Below are positions 8,335 through 18,259 of a stretch of DNA of 45,604 nt, piece by piece (within the stretch, counting starts at the first letter, position 1; each line of letters starts with the position of its first letter). The DNA lies in the NCBI GenBank assembly GCA_019419455.1, contig DXZW01000043.1:1-45604 (forward strand), written 5' to 3'. The position numbers were made by a program, and so were the translations under genes. Under the pieces are notes generated by a model. That model searched no databases and was not told the DNA's origin. It saw only the letters and a list, made by a program, of their open reading frames with translations. This DNA comes from Collinsella sp. (GTDB taxonomy: Bacteria; Actinomycetota; Coriobacteriia; Coriobacteriales; Coriobacteriaceae).

Positions 8335-10011
8335 TTAGGCGAGCTCAGCGGTACCCAGCTCGGCATGCTTCTGCGGATCGACATAGAGGTGCTTGATGCG
8401 ATCGGAGCCGACGATGGTGTGCGTGTAGAACATCACCGGGATGACCGGGCAGTCGGCAGCGACCATTGCATCGGCCTCCTGCATCTTAGCGACGCGCTCC
8501 TCGTCGTCAACAATAGTACGAGCCTCGTCGACCTTGGCGTCGAACTCGGGGTTGCTGTAACCAGAGCGGTTGTCGCCACCAAGGGAGTCGGAGTGGAACA
8601 GCGGATACAGGAAGTTGTCCATGATCGGGTAGTCGGCAATCCAACCCAGACGACCGAACTGATAGTTAAAGTTCTGATACTGCTCGAGCAGGGCAGACCA
8701 CTCGGGGGTATCGGAGACAGCGGTAACGCCAACCTTGGCGAGGTCGCCGATGATGGACTCCATGATCTCCTTGTGACCGCCGTCCTGGTTGTAGGAAAGG
8801 GTCACGCTAATGCCACGATCCCCGTTAGCGCCAGCGGGAGCAACCTTGTCGAGGTACTCGTTAGCCTTGTCGACATCGTAGGCGCAGAACTCCCATGCGC
8901 CCTCCTTGTAGCCATCAATGCCCGGAGGAACAATGCCGTCGGCAGGGGTACGGGTGCCCTTGAAGATGGTCTTGCAGATGGCCTCACGGTTGATGGCCAG
9001 GGAGATGCCCCTACGCAGGTCGGCGTTGTTGAACGGCTCGGCCGTGGTGTTGCAGGTCAGATAGTACGTGGAAGGCTCGGCGCCGAGCAGCATGCGCTCG
9101 CCGTCACCCATGGTGTAGCCGTCCTTGGACACGCCGCGATCCTTCTTGGCGGCATCGATCTGAGCAACGGGAACGTCGCAGACATCGAGGTTACCGGCCT
9201 GGAACTCCTTGTAAGCAGTCTCCATGTCCTTGATGACCTGGAAGTGGATGCCATCGATCTTGGCCTTGTCGCCATAGTAATCGTCGAACTTCTTGAGGTT
9301 GATCTCCTGACCATCCTCCCACTTGCCGTCCATCATGAACGGGCCGTTACCGACCGGTGCAAGATAGAAGCTCTTGACATCGGACTCGGCGCACTCGGGA
9401 ACCGGGGCCAGAGCCGGGTGAGAGGCGACGAAGGGGAAGTCGGCGTAAGCGGAAGACAGCTTGACGACGAGGGTCTCATCGTCGGGGCAAGTAACACCGC
9501 TGAGCTCGGTAGCGTTACCGGCAAGCAGGTCGTCATAGCCCTCGACCATAGAAAGGTGATAGGAGACCTCGGAAGGGCCGTACTCGGTAGCGATGGCCGA
9601 TTTGGTGTTGACCAGACGCTCCCAACCGAGCTTGAAGGACTTGGAGGTAACGTCGTCACCGTTGTGGAACTTGGCCTTCTTGATCTTGAAGGTGAACTCG
9701 GTGGCGTCGTCGTTGGCCTCAAAGGACTCGCAAGCCAGCGGAACGATCTCGCCCTTCTCGGCGTCATAAGAGGTCAGAGCATCAAAGAGCTGATACTCGA
9801 CCTGAGTGCCCTGGTCCTCCTGGACGTTATAGGGGTCGATGCAGACCGGGTTGTTGATGTAGAAGTTCAGCGTCGAACCGGACTCAGAACCGGAAGCGTC
9901 GCCGCCCTTCTTGCCGCATGCGGCAAGAAAAGCCATGGAGCTCGCAGCAAGGGTACCGCCGACAAAGGCGCGACGACCCATAACGGGCTGGTGGAACATA
10001 GAATCAGCCAT
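8335..10011 (-). CDS. oppA: Oligopeptide-binding lipoprotein (OppA-type)
   Basis: A 558-residue solute-binding protein of family 5. The N-terminus has a twin-arginine-like motif GRRAFVG (12-18), a hydrophobic stretch and lipobox LAAC with Cys32, so it should be exported folded and anchored by lipid outside the membrane. The body has the usual SBP_5 pattern (VQEDQGTQVEYQLFDAL near the N-terminus; RRGISLAINREAI mid-protein). The ATG at 10011 has AAGGAGG five bases upstream; a longer frame to 10158 lacks a signal peptide at its start. The gene is first in the opp operon with its own promoter. Confidence 0.93.
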   Translation of the reverse strand: MADSMFHQPVMGRRAFVGGTLAASSMAFLAACGKKGGDASGSESGSTLNFYINNPVCIDPYNVQEDQGTQVEYQLFDALTSYDAEKGEIVPLACESFEANDDATEFTFKIKKAKFHNGDDVTSKSFKLGWERLVNTKSAIATEYGPSEVSYHLSMVEGYDDLLAGNATELSGVTCPDDETLVVKLSSAYADFPFVASHPALAPVPECAESDVKSFYLAPVGNGPFMMDGKWEDGQEINLKKFDDYYGDKAKIDGIHFQVIKDMETAYKEFQAGNLDVCDVPVAQIDAAKKDRGVSKDGYTMGDGERMLLGAEPSTYYLTCNTTAEPFNNADLRRGISLAINREAICKTIFKGTRTPADGIVPPGIDGYKEGAWEFCAYDVDKANEYLDKVAPAGANGDRGISVTLSYNQDGGHKEIMESIIGDLAKVGVTAVSDTPEWSALLEQYQNFNYQFGRLGWIADYPIMDNFLYPLFHSDSLGGDNRSGYSNPEFDAKVDEARTIVDDEERVAKMQEADAMVAADCPVIPVMFYTHTIVGSDRIKHLYVDPQKHAELGTAELA

Positions 10012-10107
10012 GCCATCCTCCTTATGAGATAGGACAAAGTAAGTTCGGTCGGGCAACGTCAAGACAGCCCAATCGAACCATTCAAACGCGGTCCGCCGTT
10101 TTGGCTG

Positions 10108-10136
10108 GTTATACAAAGCGGACCAACGTATTGCAA
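10108..10136 (-). promoter_or_regulatory. Promoter of the opp operon
   Basis: Minus strand: -35 TTGCAA (10131-10136), 17-base spacer, -10 TATAAC (10108-10113), giving a leader of about 90 bases before the oppA ATG. The inverted repeat GTCCGC/GCGGAC (10091-10096 and 10118-10123) brackets the -10 box and could be an operator. Confidence 0.6.
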
Positions 10137-10245
10137 TACAGTAGCGCATTTTATGCACGATTTGGGGCTAATTCCGGTTAACGGTCGAGATTTTCTTTAG
10201 TTGGGCGAAGTATATGAGGATATTTTGACTCTGTTACAAATATGT

Positions 10246-10279
10246 AAACAAAAAGGGCCCCGCACATGCGAGACCCTTT
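10246..10279 (-). terminator. Rho-independent terminator after secG
   Basis: Minus strand: arms AAAGGG and CCCTTT enclose an inner TCGC/GCGG stem (10252-10279), followed by TTTTTGTTT. It lies 23 bases past the secG stop and isolates the opp operon from the glycolytic operon. Confidence 0.85.
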
Positions 10280-10301
10280 ACAAACGTATAAGCGCCGATG
10301 C

Positions 10302-10556
10302 TTAGTAGCCGACGATACCCTGCGGGAAGAAGAACATGCACAGCACGACGCACACGGCAAACACGACAGCCATGATGACGGTCAGGCGGTCAAGGTTCTG
10401 CTCCATAACGCCCGTGGCAGAGCTGGAGTTATACAGCGAGCTGGCAATCATATCCGAAACGCCGGTACCCTTACCGGAATGCATCAGGACGAGAATCGTC
10501 AGCGCCACGGCAGAAACAGCCCAAACGACAAACAGAAGAATCTGGAACGGACCCAT
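10302..10556 (-). CDS. secG: Protein translocase subunit SecG
   Basis: An 84-residue membrane protein with two hydrophobic helices (about 4-25 and 58-78) joined by a loop with the SecG-type sequence LMHSGKGTGVSDMI. It joins SecYE to assist export. The place after tpiA and gpmI matches the secG position in many actinobacterial and Firmicutes glycolytic operons. A terminator after gpmI suggests it can also be transcribed alone. Confidence 0.92.
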   Translation of the reverse strand: MGPFQILLFVVWAVSAVALTILVLMHSGKGTGVSDMIASSLYNSSSATGVMEQNLDRLTVIMAVVFAVCVVLCMFFFPQGIVGY

Positions 10557-10660
10557 AGATAAGCTCCTTAATAGAACAATTCAAACTCCAGTACTGTACC
10601 ACAATCCCCCGCTCTCCCCTACCTGCCACTCAAGGACGGGGTGGAAATGGCAGAAATACC

Positions 10661-10693
10661 AAAAAGGGGGTTGTCCGGTTGTGGACAACCCCC
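10661..10693 (-). terminator. Rho-independent terminator after gpmI
   Basis: Minus strand: an 11-bp stem GGGGGTTGTCC/GGACAACCCCC (10666-10676 and 10683-10693) followed by a run of five U. It starts 28 bases beyond the gpmI stop and ends the gap-pgk-tpiA-gpmI transcription unit. Confidence 0.9.
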
Positions 10694-10720
10694 TTGCTAG
10701 AAAACGGTATTTGTTTTCTA

Positions 10721-12274
10721 TTAGGCCTCGGTAGCGAGCACGCGGCCCGTCATCTCGGCGGAAGGCTCAATACCAGCCATGGTGAGCATGGTCGGAGCGA
10801 TATCGGAAAGACGGCCGTCCTCGATACCGGTGAGCTTGGCCTTCTCATCAACGATGATGAACGGCACGCGGTTGGTGGTGTGAGCCGTAAACGGATGCTT
10901 GGAACCGTCGGAAGCAACGTCAAACATGTGATCGGCGTTGCCGTGGTCGGCGGTAATCAGTGCAAAGCCGCCCTTGGCGAGAATCGCCGGGACAACCTTG
11001 GACAGGGCATCGTCAACAGCCTCAACGGCCTTAACGGCAGCGTCGAAGACACCGGTGTGACCAACCATGTCGCAGTTCGCGAAGTTCACGATGTAGAAAT
11101 CAGCGCGATCCTCGTTGATGGCGGCGACGAGCTTCTCGGTAACCTCGGGAGCGCTCATCTCGGGCTGCAGATCGTAGGTAGCAACCTTGGGGGAAGCGAC
11201 GAGCACGCGCTCCTCGCCCTCCTTGGGCTCCTCGATGCCACCGTTGAGGAAGAACGTCACGTGGGCGTACTTCTCGGTCTCGGCAGTGTGCAGCTGCTTC
11301 AGGCCATTGGCGGCGATAACGTCGGCCAGGACGTTCTCGGGGAACGTCTTGGGGAAGGCGACCTCGACGTCAAACGTCGGATCATACTCGGTCATCGTCA
11401 CAAAGTGCGAAAGCTTGATCTGCTCGCGCTCAAAGCCGTCGAACTCCTTGTCCGTGAACACGCGGGTCATCTGACGAGCGCGGTCGGGACGGAAGTTGAA
11501 GAAGATGGCCGCGTCGCCCTCGTGAATGCCCTCGTTGTGGGCAGCGAAGGGCTCGACGAACTCGTCGCCGCGCGGGTCCTTCTCGTAGTAGGCCTTGATA
11601 CCGGCAACGGGGTCGGTATCAGCATCGGACGCGTTGACCATGACGTCGTAGGCGCGCTGGATGCGCTCCCAACGATTATCGCGGTCCATGGCCCAATAAC
11701 GGCCCGAGACGGTGGCAACGCGAGCGTCGCAACCGGTCTCCTCGGAGATCTTAGCCAGGAAGGCGCAGAACTCACTCATGTAACCGGCACCGGACTGCGG
11801 GTCAACGTCGCGGCCATCCATGAAGGCGTGGACGCGAACGGTCTTGACACCATGCTCGGCAGCCATCTTGACCAGAGCCTCGACGTGGTTCATGTGAGAA
11901 TGAACACCGCCAGGGCTCATAAGGCCCATGAGGTGAAGGGTCTTGCCGTCAGCCTTGACGTCGTCCATGGCCTTGACGAAAACCTCGTTCTTGGCGATGG
12001 AGCCGTCCTTGATGGCATTGTTGATGCGCGAAAGTTCCTGGAACACGATGCGGCCGGCACCGATGTTGAGGTGACCCACCTCGGAGTTGCCCATCTGGCC
12101 ATCGGGAAGACCCACGTCCTCGCCCGAAGCGCCGAGCGTGGTGTGGGGGTACTTCTCGTACAGGCTATCGAGGAAGGGCGTCTTGGCAGCGGCGACGGCG
12201 TTCTCGCCATCGGCCGGAGCCAGGCCGCAACCATCCATGATGATCAGGAGTGCAGGAAGATGACGCTGTGCCAT
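10721..12274 (-). CDS. gpmI: 2,3-bisphosphoglycerate-independent phosphoglycerate mutase
   Basis: A 517-residue cytoplasmic enzyme that converts 3-phosphoglycerate to 2-phosphoglycerate; the length is usual for the family. It has the metal-binding IMDGCG near the start (Asp14), the phosphorylated serine in GNSEVGH (Ser64), the HSHMNH segment and the C-terminal metal motif TADHGNADHMFD. The start codon lies five bases after the tpiA stop. This manganese-dependent, cofactor-free type is common in anaerobes. Enolase is not in the window. Confidence 0.96.
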   Translation of the reverse strand: MAQRHLPALLIIMDGCGLAPADGENAVAAAKTPFLDSLYEKYPHTTLGASGEDVGLPDGQMGNSEVGHLNIGAGRIVFQELSRINNAIKDGSIAKNEVFVKAMDDVKADGKTLHLMGLMSPGGVHSHMNHVEALVKMAAEHGVKTVRVHAFMDGRDVDPQSGAGYMSEFCAFLAKISEETGCDARVATVSGRYWAMDRDNRWERIQRAYDVMVNASDADTDPVAGIKAYYEKDPRGDEFVEPFAAHNEGIHEGDAAIFFNFRPDRARQMTRVFTDKEFDGFEREQIKLSHFVTMTEYDPTFDVEVAFPKTFPENVLADVIAANGLKQLHTAETEKYAHVTFFLNGGIEEPKEGEERVLVASPKVATYDLQPEMSAPEVTEKLVAAINEDRADFYIVNFANCDMVGHTGVFDAAVKAVEAVDDALSKVVPAILAKGGFALITADHGNADHMFDVASDGSKHPFTAHTTNRVPFIIVDEKAKLTGIEDGRLSDIAPTMLTMAGIEPSAEMTGRVLATEA

Positions 12275-12279
12275 ATGTC

Positions 12280-13039
12280 CTACTCGCCTGCCTTGACGAC
12301 CATAGAGGCGAAGTCGGCAGCCTTGAGCGAAGCGCCGCCCACGAGGGCGCCGTCAACGTCGGGCTTGGCGACGAGCTCGGCAATGTTGCCGGGCTTGGCA
12401 GAGCCACCATAGAGAACGCGGATGCCGTTAGCGAGCTCCTCGCCGAACATCTCCTTGAGGGTCTCACGGATAGCGCCGCAGACCTCCTGAGCGTCCTCGG
12501 CGGTAGCGGTCTTGCCGGTGCCGATGGCCCAGATGGGCTCGTAGGCGACGACGACCTGCTTGGGGCAGGTGATCTCAAGACCAGCAAGGCCAGCCTTGAC
12601 CTGGTTCACGACGTGCTCGACATAGGTGCCAGCCTCGCGGACCTCGAGGGACTCACCGCAGCAGAAGACGGGAACAAGACCGGAGGCAACGAGGGCCTTG
12701 GCCTTCTTGTTCTGATCCTCGTCGGTCTCGTGGAAGTAATCACGACGCTCGGAGTGACCGATGATGCAGTAGGTGCAGCCAGCGGACTTGAGCATGTCGC
12801 AAGAGGACTCACCGGTAAAGGCACCCTTGGCCTCCCAGTACACGTTCTGTGCACCGAGGGCGATGGGGGCAGCCTGGATGCGGTCATGAACCGTGGTGAT
12901 GTCGATGGTCGGAGGGCAGACGAGCACCTCGACGCCAGCCGGAACCTCGGGCAGAGCCTGGGCCAGCTCGTCGGCGAGCTTGGCAGCCTCGACGACGTCG
13001 TTGTTCATCTTCCAGTTACCAGCGATAAGAAGGGTGCGA

Positions 13040-13047
<8 letters not shown>
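12280..13047 (-). CDS. tpiA: Triose-phosphate isomerase
   Basis: A 255-residue TIM barrel interconverting dihydroxyacetone phosphate and glyceraldehyde 3-phosphate. Catalytic residues are visible: Lys13 in NWKMN, His98 in IIGHSERR and Glu170 in AYEPIWAIGTG; the phosphate loop is YGGSAKPGN. The start at 13047 gives the standard N-terminus and overlaps the pgk stop by eight bases, indicating translational coupling. A longer upstream frame has no family match. Confidence 0.97.
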
Positions 13048-14230
<1,183 letters not shown>

Positions 14231-14253
14231 GTTTGCTTCTACCTTTCGTACGT

Positions 14254-14276
14254 GTCTGCCTCCCATTACGGCAGAC
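14254..14276 (-). promoter_or_regulatory. Small hairpin in the pgk leader
   Basis: Arms GTCTGCC and GGCAGAC with a nine-base loop lie between the gap terminator and the pgk ribosome site. It could stabilise the 5' end of processed pgk mRNA. No function is proven from sequence. Confidence 0.4.
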
Positions 14277-14283
14277 GATTTCC

Positions 14284-14333
14284 TATAAAAAGGGCGCGAC
14301 CCTAGGGTGTAAGCCCTATAAGGCCGCGCCCTT
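14284..14333 (-). terminator. Terminator or attenuator after gap
   Basis: Minus strand: outer arms AAGGGCGCG and CGCGCCCTT (14325-14333 and 14290-14298) with an inner AGGG/CCCT stem, followed by TTTTTATAGG. It lies between gap and pgk, so gap may be made at a higher level than the rest of the operon through partial termination. Confidence 0.8.
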
Positions 14334-14370
14334 CTTTAGACGCTCAACGAGCTATTCGCTAAAAGCTAAA

Positions 14371-15396
14371 TTAAGCAACGAACTTCTCGAAGTACTTGAT
14401 GGTGCGGACCATCTGAGAGGTGTAAGAGTTCTCGTTGTCGTACCAAGAGGTGACCTGAACGAGGGTCTGGCCGTTGCCGAGGTCAGAGCACATGGTCTGA
14501 GTGGCGTCGAAGATGGAGCCGTGGGTCTCGCCGATGATGTCGGTGGAGACGATGTCGTCCTCGTTGTAACCGAAGGTCTCGGAGATGGTGGAAGCGTAGG
14601 CCTTCATAGCGGCGTTGACCTCGTCGACGGTGACCTTCTTGTCAACGACAGCGTAGAGGTTGGTGATGGAGCCGGTCGGCGTCGGGACGCGCTGGGCGGC
14701 ACCGATGAGCTTACCGTTGAGCTCGGGGAGAACCAGGCCGATAGCCTTGGCAGCACCGGTGGTGTTGGGGACGATGTTGACGGCGCAGGCGCGGCTACGA
14801 CGCTTGTTGCCCTTGCGCTGCGGGCCGTCGAGCGGCATCTGGTCGCCGGTCCAGGCGTGAATGGTGGTCATGATGCCGGACACGATGGGAGCGAAGTCGT
14901 TCAGACCCTTGGCCATCGGGGCGAGGCAGTTGGTGGTGCAGGAAGCAGCGGAGATGATGTTGTCCTCAGCGGTCAGCGTCTCGTGGTTGACGTTGTACAC
15001 GATGGTGGGCAGATCGCTGCCGGCCGGAGCGGAGATGACGACCTTCTTGGCGCCAGCGTTGATGTGGGCCTGAGCCTTAGCCTTGCTGGTGTAGAAGCCG
15101 GTGCACTCGAGAACGACGTCGACGTCGAGGTCGCCCCAAGGCAGGTTGTTGGCGTCGGCCTCCTTGTAGATCTTGATCTCCTTGCCGTCAACGGTGATGG
15201 AATCCTCGCCAGCAACGACCTCGTGATCGCGAGCGTAGTTGCCCTGCGTGGAGTCGTACTTCAGCAGGTAAGCGAGCATATCGGGAGAGGTGAGGTCGTT
15301 GATAGCGACAATCTCGGAGCCCTCATGACCGAACATCTGACGGAAAGCCAGACGACCGATGCGACCGAAGCCGTTAATAGCAACCTTTACTGCCAT
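14371..15396 (-). CDS. gap: Glyceraldehyde-3-phosphate dehydrogenase, type I
   Basis: A 341-residue glycolytic enzyme. The Rossmann motif is NGFGRIGR (8-15), with the NAD-preferring Asp in AINDLT (Asp34). Catalytic Cys153 is in SAASCTTNC and His180 in TTIHAWTGD. The ATG at 15396 has GAAAGGAG upstream and gives the usual MAVKVAINGFGRIGR start; a longer frame to 15498 runs through the promoter. It is first of the gap-pgk-tpiA-gpmI run. Confidence 0.97.
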   Translation of the reverse strand: MAVKVAINGFGRIGRLAFRQMFGHEGSEIVAINDLTSPDMLAYLLKYDSTQGNYARDHEVVAGEDSITVDGKEIKIYKEADANNLPWGDLDVDVVLECTGFYTSKAKAQAHINAGAKKVVISAPAGSDLPTIVYNVNHETLTAEDNIISAASCTTNCLAPMAKGLNDFAPIVSGIMTTIHAWTGDQMPLDGPQRKGNKRRSRACAVNIVPNTTGAAKAIGLVLPELNGKLIGAAQRVPTPTGSITNLYAVVDKKVTVDEVNAAMKAYASTISETFGYNEDDIVSTDIIGETHGSIFDATQTMCSDLGNGQTLVQVTSWYDNENSYTSQMVRTIKYFEKFVA

Positions 15397-15468
15397 TGTG
15401 TCTCCTTTCGTAAGGCCCCCGCAAGCTACAGCGCCCGCCGTTGAGGCCCACAAACTAACCACTCGCCT

Positions 15469-15498
15469 AATATACCTTTTTTTTGACTTGAATTTCAC
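15469..15498 (-). promoter_or_regulatory. Promoter of gap
   Basis: Minus strand: -35 GTGAAA (15493-15498), 18-base spacer, -10 TATATT (15469-15474), about 70 bases before the gap ATG. The spacer contains an A-run. The palindrome at 15531-15544 lies about 30 bases upstream of the -35. Confidence 0.55.
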
Positions 15499-15530
15499 GA
15501 GAATGCTCGAAATTGAAAATCAAATTTACG

Positions 15531-15544
15531 TTAAAACGTTTTAA
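15531..15544. promoter_or_regulatory. Palindrome upstream of the gap promoter, possible operator
   Basis: TTAAAACGTTTTAA is a perfect 14-bp palindrome with a central CG, the form common for LacI/CcpA-family operators. The core AAACGTTTTA occurs again at 28241-28250, upstream of the sialic-acid cluster. No regulator gene is nearby. Confidence 0.4.
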
Positions 15545-15589
15545 AGAATAAAATAGCAGCTAAATCCGTATATACGTCAATACTTTAAA

Positions 15590-16519
15590 CTACTTGTTTG
15601 CTTCAATGAGCTTTTCAAGACGTAAAACACGATGGTAGAGGGCCGACTTCGACAAGGGAGGGTCAGCCATCTCCCCTAAATCACGCAGCGACAGATCGGG
15701 ATAGCGCTCGCGCAGGTCGCAAAAGACCGCCAAGGCATCCGGAAGCGCATCGCGAAGGCCGCGCTGCTCGAGCTCATCGATAAGCGCAAGCTGATGTTGG
15801 GCAGCACCGGCGCTTCTGGTCTGGTTGGCGAGCTCGGCGTTCACGCGACGGTTCACATCGTTCTTAACCAACTTGACCGCGCGCGCCTCCTCAATCTCGG
15901 CAACGCTGCGCTTGGCACCAATCAGCTTTAATAGATGCTCGATTTCCTCGGCGCTCTTAATGTACACGGCATATGACCCCCGCCGTGCATTAACACGAGC
16001 ATGGACCCCAATCTGCCCCAACAGGTCGCAAAGCCCCTTAGCATATTGCTCGCCCTGCACCGCGATCTCCAAATGAAAATCGCCGCGCGGATCGGCCACG
16101 AAGCCACCCGCGATGAGCGCGCCGCGGATGTAGGCAAGCCTGCAGCAGGGACGGGCAACGATGTGTCGGGGAACACCAGCGACGAGCCCTCCCCTGCGGT
16201 CTAGAATGCCCAGCAGCACCAGAGCCTTGTCCAGGTCGGGTTGATCGGGCAGGGTAATGAGATAATTACGGACCTTATGCAAGACCGATTTACGAACGGT
16301 GAATTCCGTTTTGAGCTTAAGGATGCGATGTGTCAGCGTGATCATCGTGCGTGCGACGGCTCCCGTCTCAGTCGCAACCGTCAAACGATACCGCCCAGAG
16401 CCGGTAAGCGAGAGCGTACCACTCACGCGCGTGAGGGCGGCAAGTGTCGACAAGTCGCAGTATTCACATTCGGGTTCGCAGCGCGCAAGCTCGTCGCGCA
16501 CCTCAGCGGTAAACGACAT
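15590..16519 (-). CDS. whiA: DNA-binding protein WhiA
   Basis: A 309-residue protein: an N-terminal domain related to LAGLIDADG homing endonucleases without nuclease use (about 1-200; RGALIAGGFVADPRGDFHLEI) and a C-terminal helix-turn-helix (about 230-305; LSLRDLGEMADPPLSKSALYHR). WhiA is a conserved regulator in Gram-positive bacteria, linked to sporulation in Streptomyces and to division in Bacillus. The ATG follows the rapZ stop by six bases; yvcK, usually between these two genes, is absent. Confidence 0.95.
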   Translation of the reverse strand: MSFTAEVRDELARCEPECEYCDLSTLAALTRVSGTLSLTGSGRYRLTVATETGAVARTMITLTHRILKLKTEFTVRKSVLHKVRNYLITLPDQPDLDKALVLLGILDRRGGLVAGVPRHIVARPCCRLAYIRGALIAGGFVADPRGDFHLEIAVQGEQYAKGLCDLLGQIGVHARVNARRGSYAVYIKSAEEIEHLLKLIGAKRSVAEIEEARAVKLVKNDVNRRVNAELANQTRSAGAAQHQLALIDELEQRGLRDALPDALAVFCDLRERYPDLSLRDLGEMADPPLSKSALYHRVLRLEKLIEANK

Positions 16520-16525
16520 GCAGGC

Positions 16526-17446
16526 CTATGCCTTCGTGTTGGCGCGCGACAGATCGCGGTGGGAGATGCTCACGTGATACTGGGCGCCTTCCAGGTAACG
16601 GGCCGTGGCCTCGGCAATGGCGACGCTACGGTGCTGTCCGCCCGTGCAGCCGATGGCGATAGAAAGCTGCGGTTTACCCTCCGCGATATAGCCCGGCATC
16701 ACCGTATCGAGTAGCCGTGTCCAAGCCTTCCAAAACTCCTGCGTCTTGGGATGGTCCAGAACAAAATCCGAGACCTTTTTATCGAGACCGGTCATCGTGC
16801 GCATCTCGGGATCGTAGAACGGATTGGGCAGGAAGCGGACGTCGATCATAATGTCCGCCTCGACGGGCATGCCGTGCTTAAAGCCAAACGAGAACACATG
16901 GACGTCCATGAGCTGTTGGTCGGACAGTTCGGAAAATGCCATACGTAGCTTGTTGCGCAGCGCAGAGGTGCGCAGACGGCTCGTGTCGATAATCATATCG
17001 GCTCGATCGCGCACGCCCTGCAGCTGAAGGCGCTCGCGCTGAATGGCATCGGCCGTAGTCTCCCCCGGTTTGGCAATGGGATGACGGCGGCGGTTTTCGC
17101 TATAACGACGGATCAGCACCTCGTCAGAAGCCTCTAGGAACACGATGTCGCAGCTCATCTCGCGTTCTTCGAGCGCGGCGACCGCATCGAGCAACTCGTC
17201 AAACAGTCCCTGGCTACGCAAATCGCAGGTGACGGCGAGATGCCTGCCCACGCCCGTATTGATGCCGACGAGCTCGGCAAGCTGGGCGATCAGACGCGGA
17301 GGCAGGTTATCGATGCAAAAATAGCCCATGTCCTCGAACACGTGCATGGCCTGCGTGCGGCCCGATCCGGACATTCCGGTGATGATGACGATATCGGGGA
17401 TGCGCTCCGAGCGCTCCGCCGCATCCATGGCATCTCCCTTTTGCAT
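16526..17446 (-). CDS. rapZ: RapZ-type nucleotide-binding protein (YvcJ family)
   Basis: About 306 residues: an N-terminal P-loop domain and a C-terminal RNA-binding-like domain with CTGGQHRSVAIAE. The P-loop GMSGSGRT has Arg where Walker A normally has Lys, as in other actinobacterial homologues. In E. coli RapZ controls glmS through small RNAs; in actinobacteria its role is unsettled. Two starts are possible: ATG at 17446 (GGGAGG six bases upstream) or ATG at 17428 (AAGGGAG five bases upstream). The longer is listed, but the shorter is equally good. Confidence 0.92.
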   Translation of the reverse strand: MQKGDAMDAAERSERIPDIVIITGMSGSGRTQAMHVFEDMGYFCIDNLPPRLIAQLAELVGINTGVGRHLAVTCDLRSQGLFDELLDAVAALEEREMSCDIVFLEASDEVLIRRYSENRRRHPIAKPGETTADAIQRERLQLQGVRDRADMIIDTSRLRTSALRNKLRMAFSELSDQQLMDVHVFSFGFKHGMPVEADIMIDVRFLPNPFYDPEMRTMTGLDKKVSDFVLDHPKTQEFWKAWTRLLDTVMPGYIAEGKPQLSIAIGCTGGQHRSVAIAEATARYLEGAQYHVSISHRDLSRANTKA

Positions 17447-17459
17447 GTGTTGCCTCCCG

Positions 17460-17496
17460 AAAACAAGCGCGGGACCCAGCAACCCGGATCCCGCGC
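17460..17496 (-). terminator. Terminator after nanE, just before rapZ
   Basis: Minus strand: arms GCGCGGGA and TCCCGCGC (17489-17496 and 17467-17474) followed by TTGTTTT. It ends the sialic-acid cluster; the rapZ ribosome site begins directly after the U-run, so the rapZ promoter must lie in or upstream of this hairpin. Confidence 0.7.
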
Positions 17497-17547
17497 GGTC
17501 AATTGCCTATATTGAGTATACCGCCCCGAGCGGATACGAGGCCTGTC

Positions 17548-18234
17548 TTACGCCTCAAGCGCAGCCTTGAACCAACTCGTAATACTCGTGGGATGCGTGA
17601 TGGCAGTGCCGACGACAACGGCCCAAGCGCCAGCATCGATCGCGGCGCGAGCCTCCTCGGGCGTGTGCACACGGCCCTCGCAGATGATGGGAAGACCGGG
17701 GAATTCCTCGGTCGCCTGACGCAGAAGCGGAAGATCGGGGCCATCGGCCATGGTGCAGTCGATGGCGGCGACGCCGTGAGAAAGCGTGGTGGATACCAGG
17801 TCAAAGCCCATATCAACAGCACGGCGAATATCCTCGATGGTGGCACAATCCGCCATCAGGAGCACACCCTCCTCGTGCAGCGGACGGAAGGTATCCTCGA
17901 CCGTCTTGCCATCGGGGCGCGGACGATCGGTGGCGTCGATCGCCACGATATCGGCACCGGCAGCAACGCAGGCGCGAGCGTGACGCAGCGTCGGCGTGAT
18001 GTAAACGCCCTCGTGCCCATCCTTCCACAGGCCGATGACGGGAACCTCACAGCGACCCTTAATGGCGGCAATGTCGGCAAGGCCCTGGCAGCGAATGGCG
18101 GCAGCGCCGCCGAGCTCGCAAGCGCGAGACATTTGAGCCATGGTCTCGGGCGTACGAAGCGGCTCGCCCATATACGCCTGAACGCTCACGACGAGCTTGC
18201 CCTTCAGGGATTGAATCAAAGGATCGACGGTCAT
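17548..18234 (-). CDS. nanE: N-acetylmannosamine-6-phosphate 2-epimerase
   Basis: A 228-residue TIM barrel converting ManNAc-6-P to GlcNAc-6-P. Family marks: SVQAYMGEPLR near the start, Lys71 in VIGLWKDGHEG (position of the catalytic lysine), DATDRPRPDGK, and the acidic segment ICEGRVHTPEEA. The ATG at 18234 gives the standard N-terminus; a longer frame to 18273 runs into the palindrome. It is the last gene of the cluster and the most diagnostic one for amino-sugar/sialic acid catabolism. Confidence 0.95.
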   Translation of the reverse strand: MTVDPLIQSLKGKLVVSVQAYMGEPLRTPETMAQMSRACELGGAAAIRCQGLADIAAIKGRCEVPVIGLWKDGHEGVYITPTLRHARACVAAGADIVAIDATDRPRPDGKTVEDTFRPLHEEGVLLMADCATIEDIRRAVDMGFDLVSTTLSHGVAAIDCTMADGPDLPLLRQATEEFPGLPIICEGRVHTPEEARAAIDAGAWAVVVGTAITHPTSITSWFKAALEA

Positions 18235-18259
18235 GTTCGACTCAACCTTTCTCAAAACA

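Noticed and set aside
8365..10032. Plus-strand open frame of 555 codons opposite oppA
   Set aside because: Val/Leu/Gly-rich repeated composition arises from the oppA reverse strand; oppA has a signal, a lipobox and family motifs.
10012..10107. Riboswitch in the oppA leader
   Set aside because: The leader of about 90 bases shows only one spaced inverted repeat and no recognisable aptamer core.
10679..12412. Plus-strand open frame of 577 codons opposite gpmI
   Set aside because: It is a mirror of the gpmI codon pattern, with no family mark and no ribosome site; gpmI is certain.
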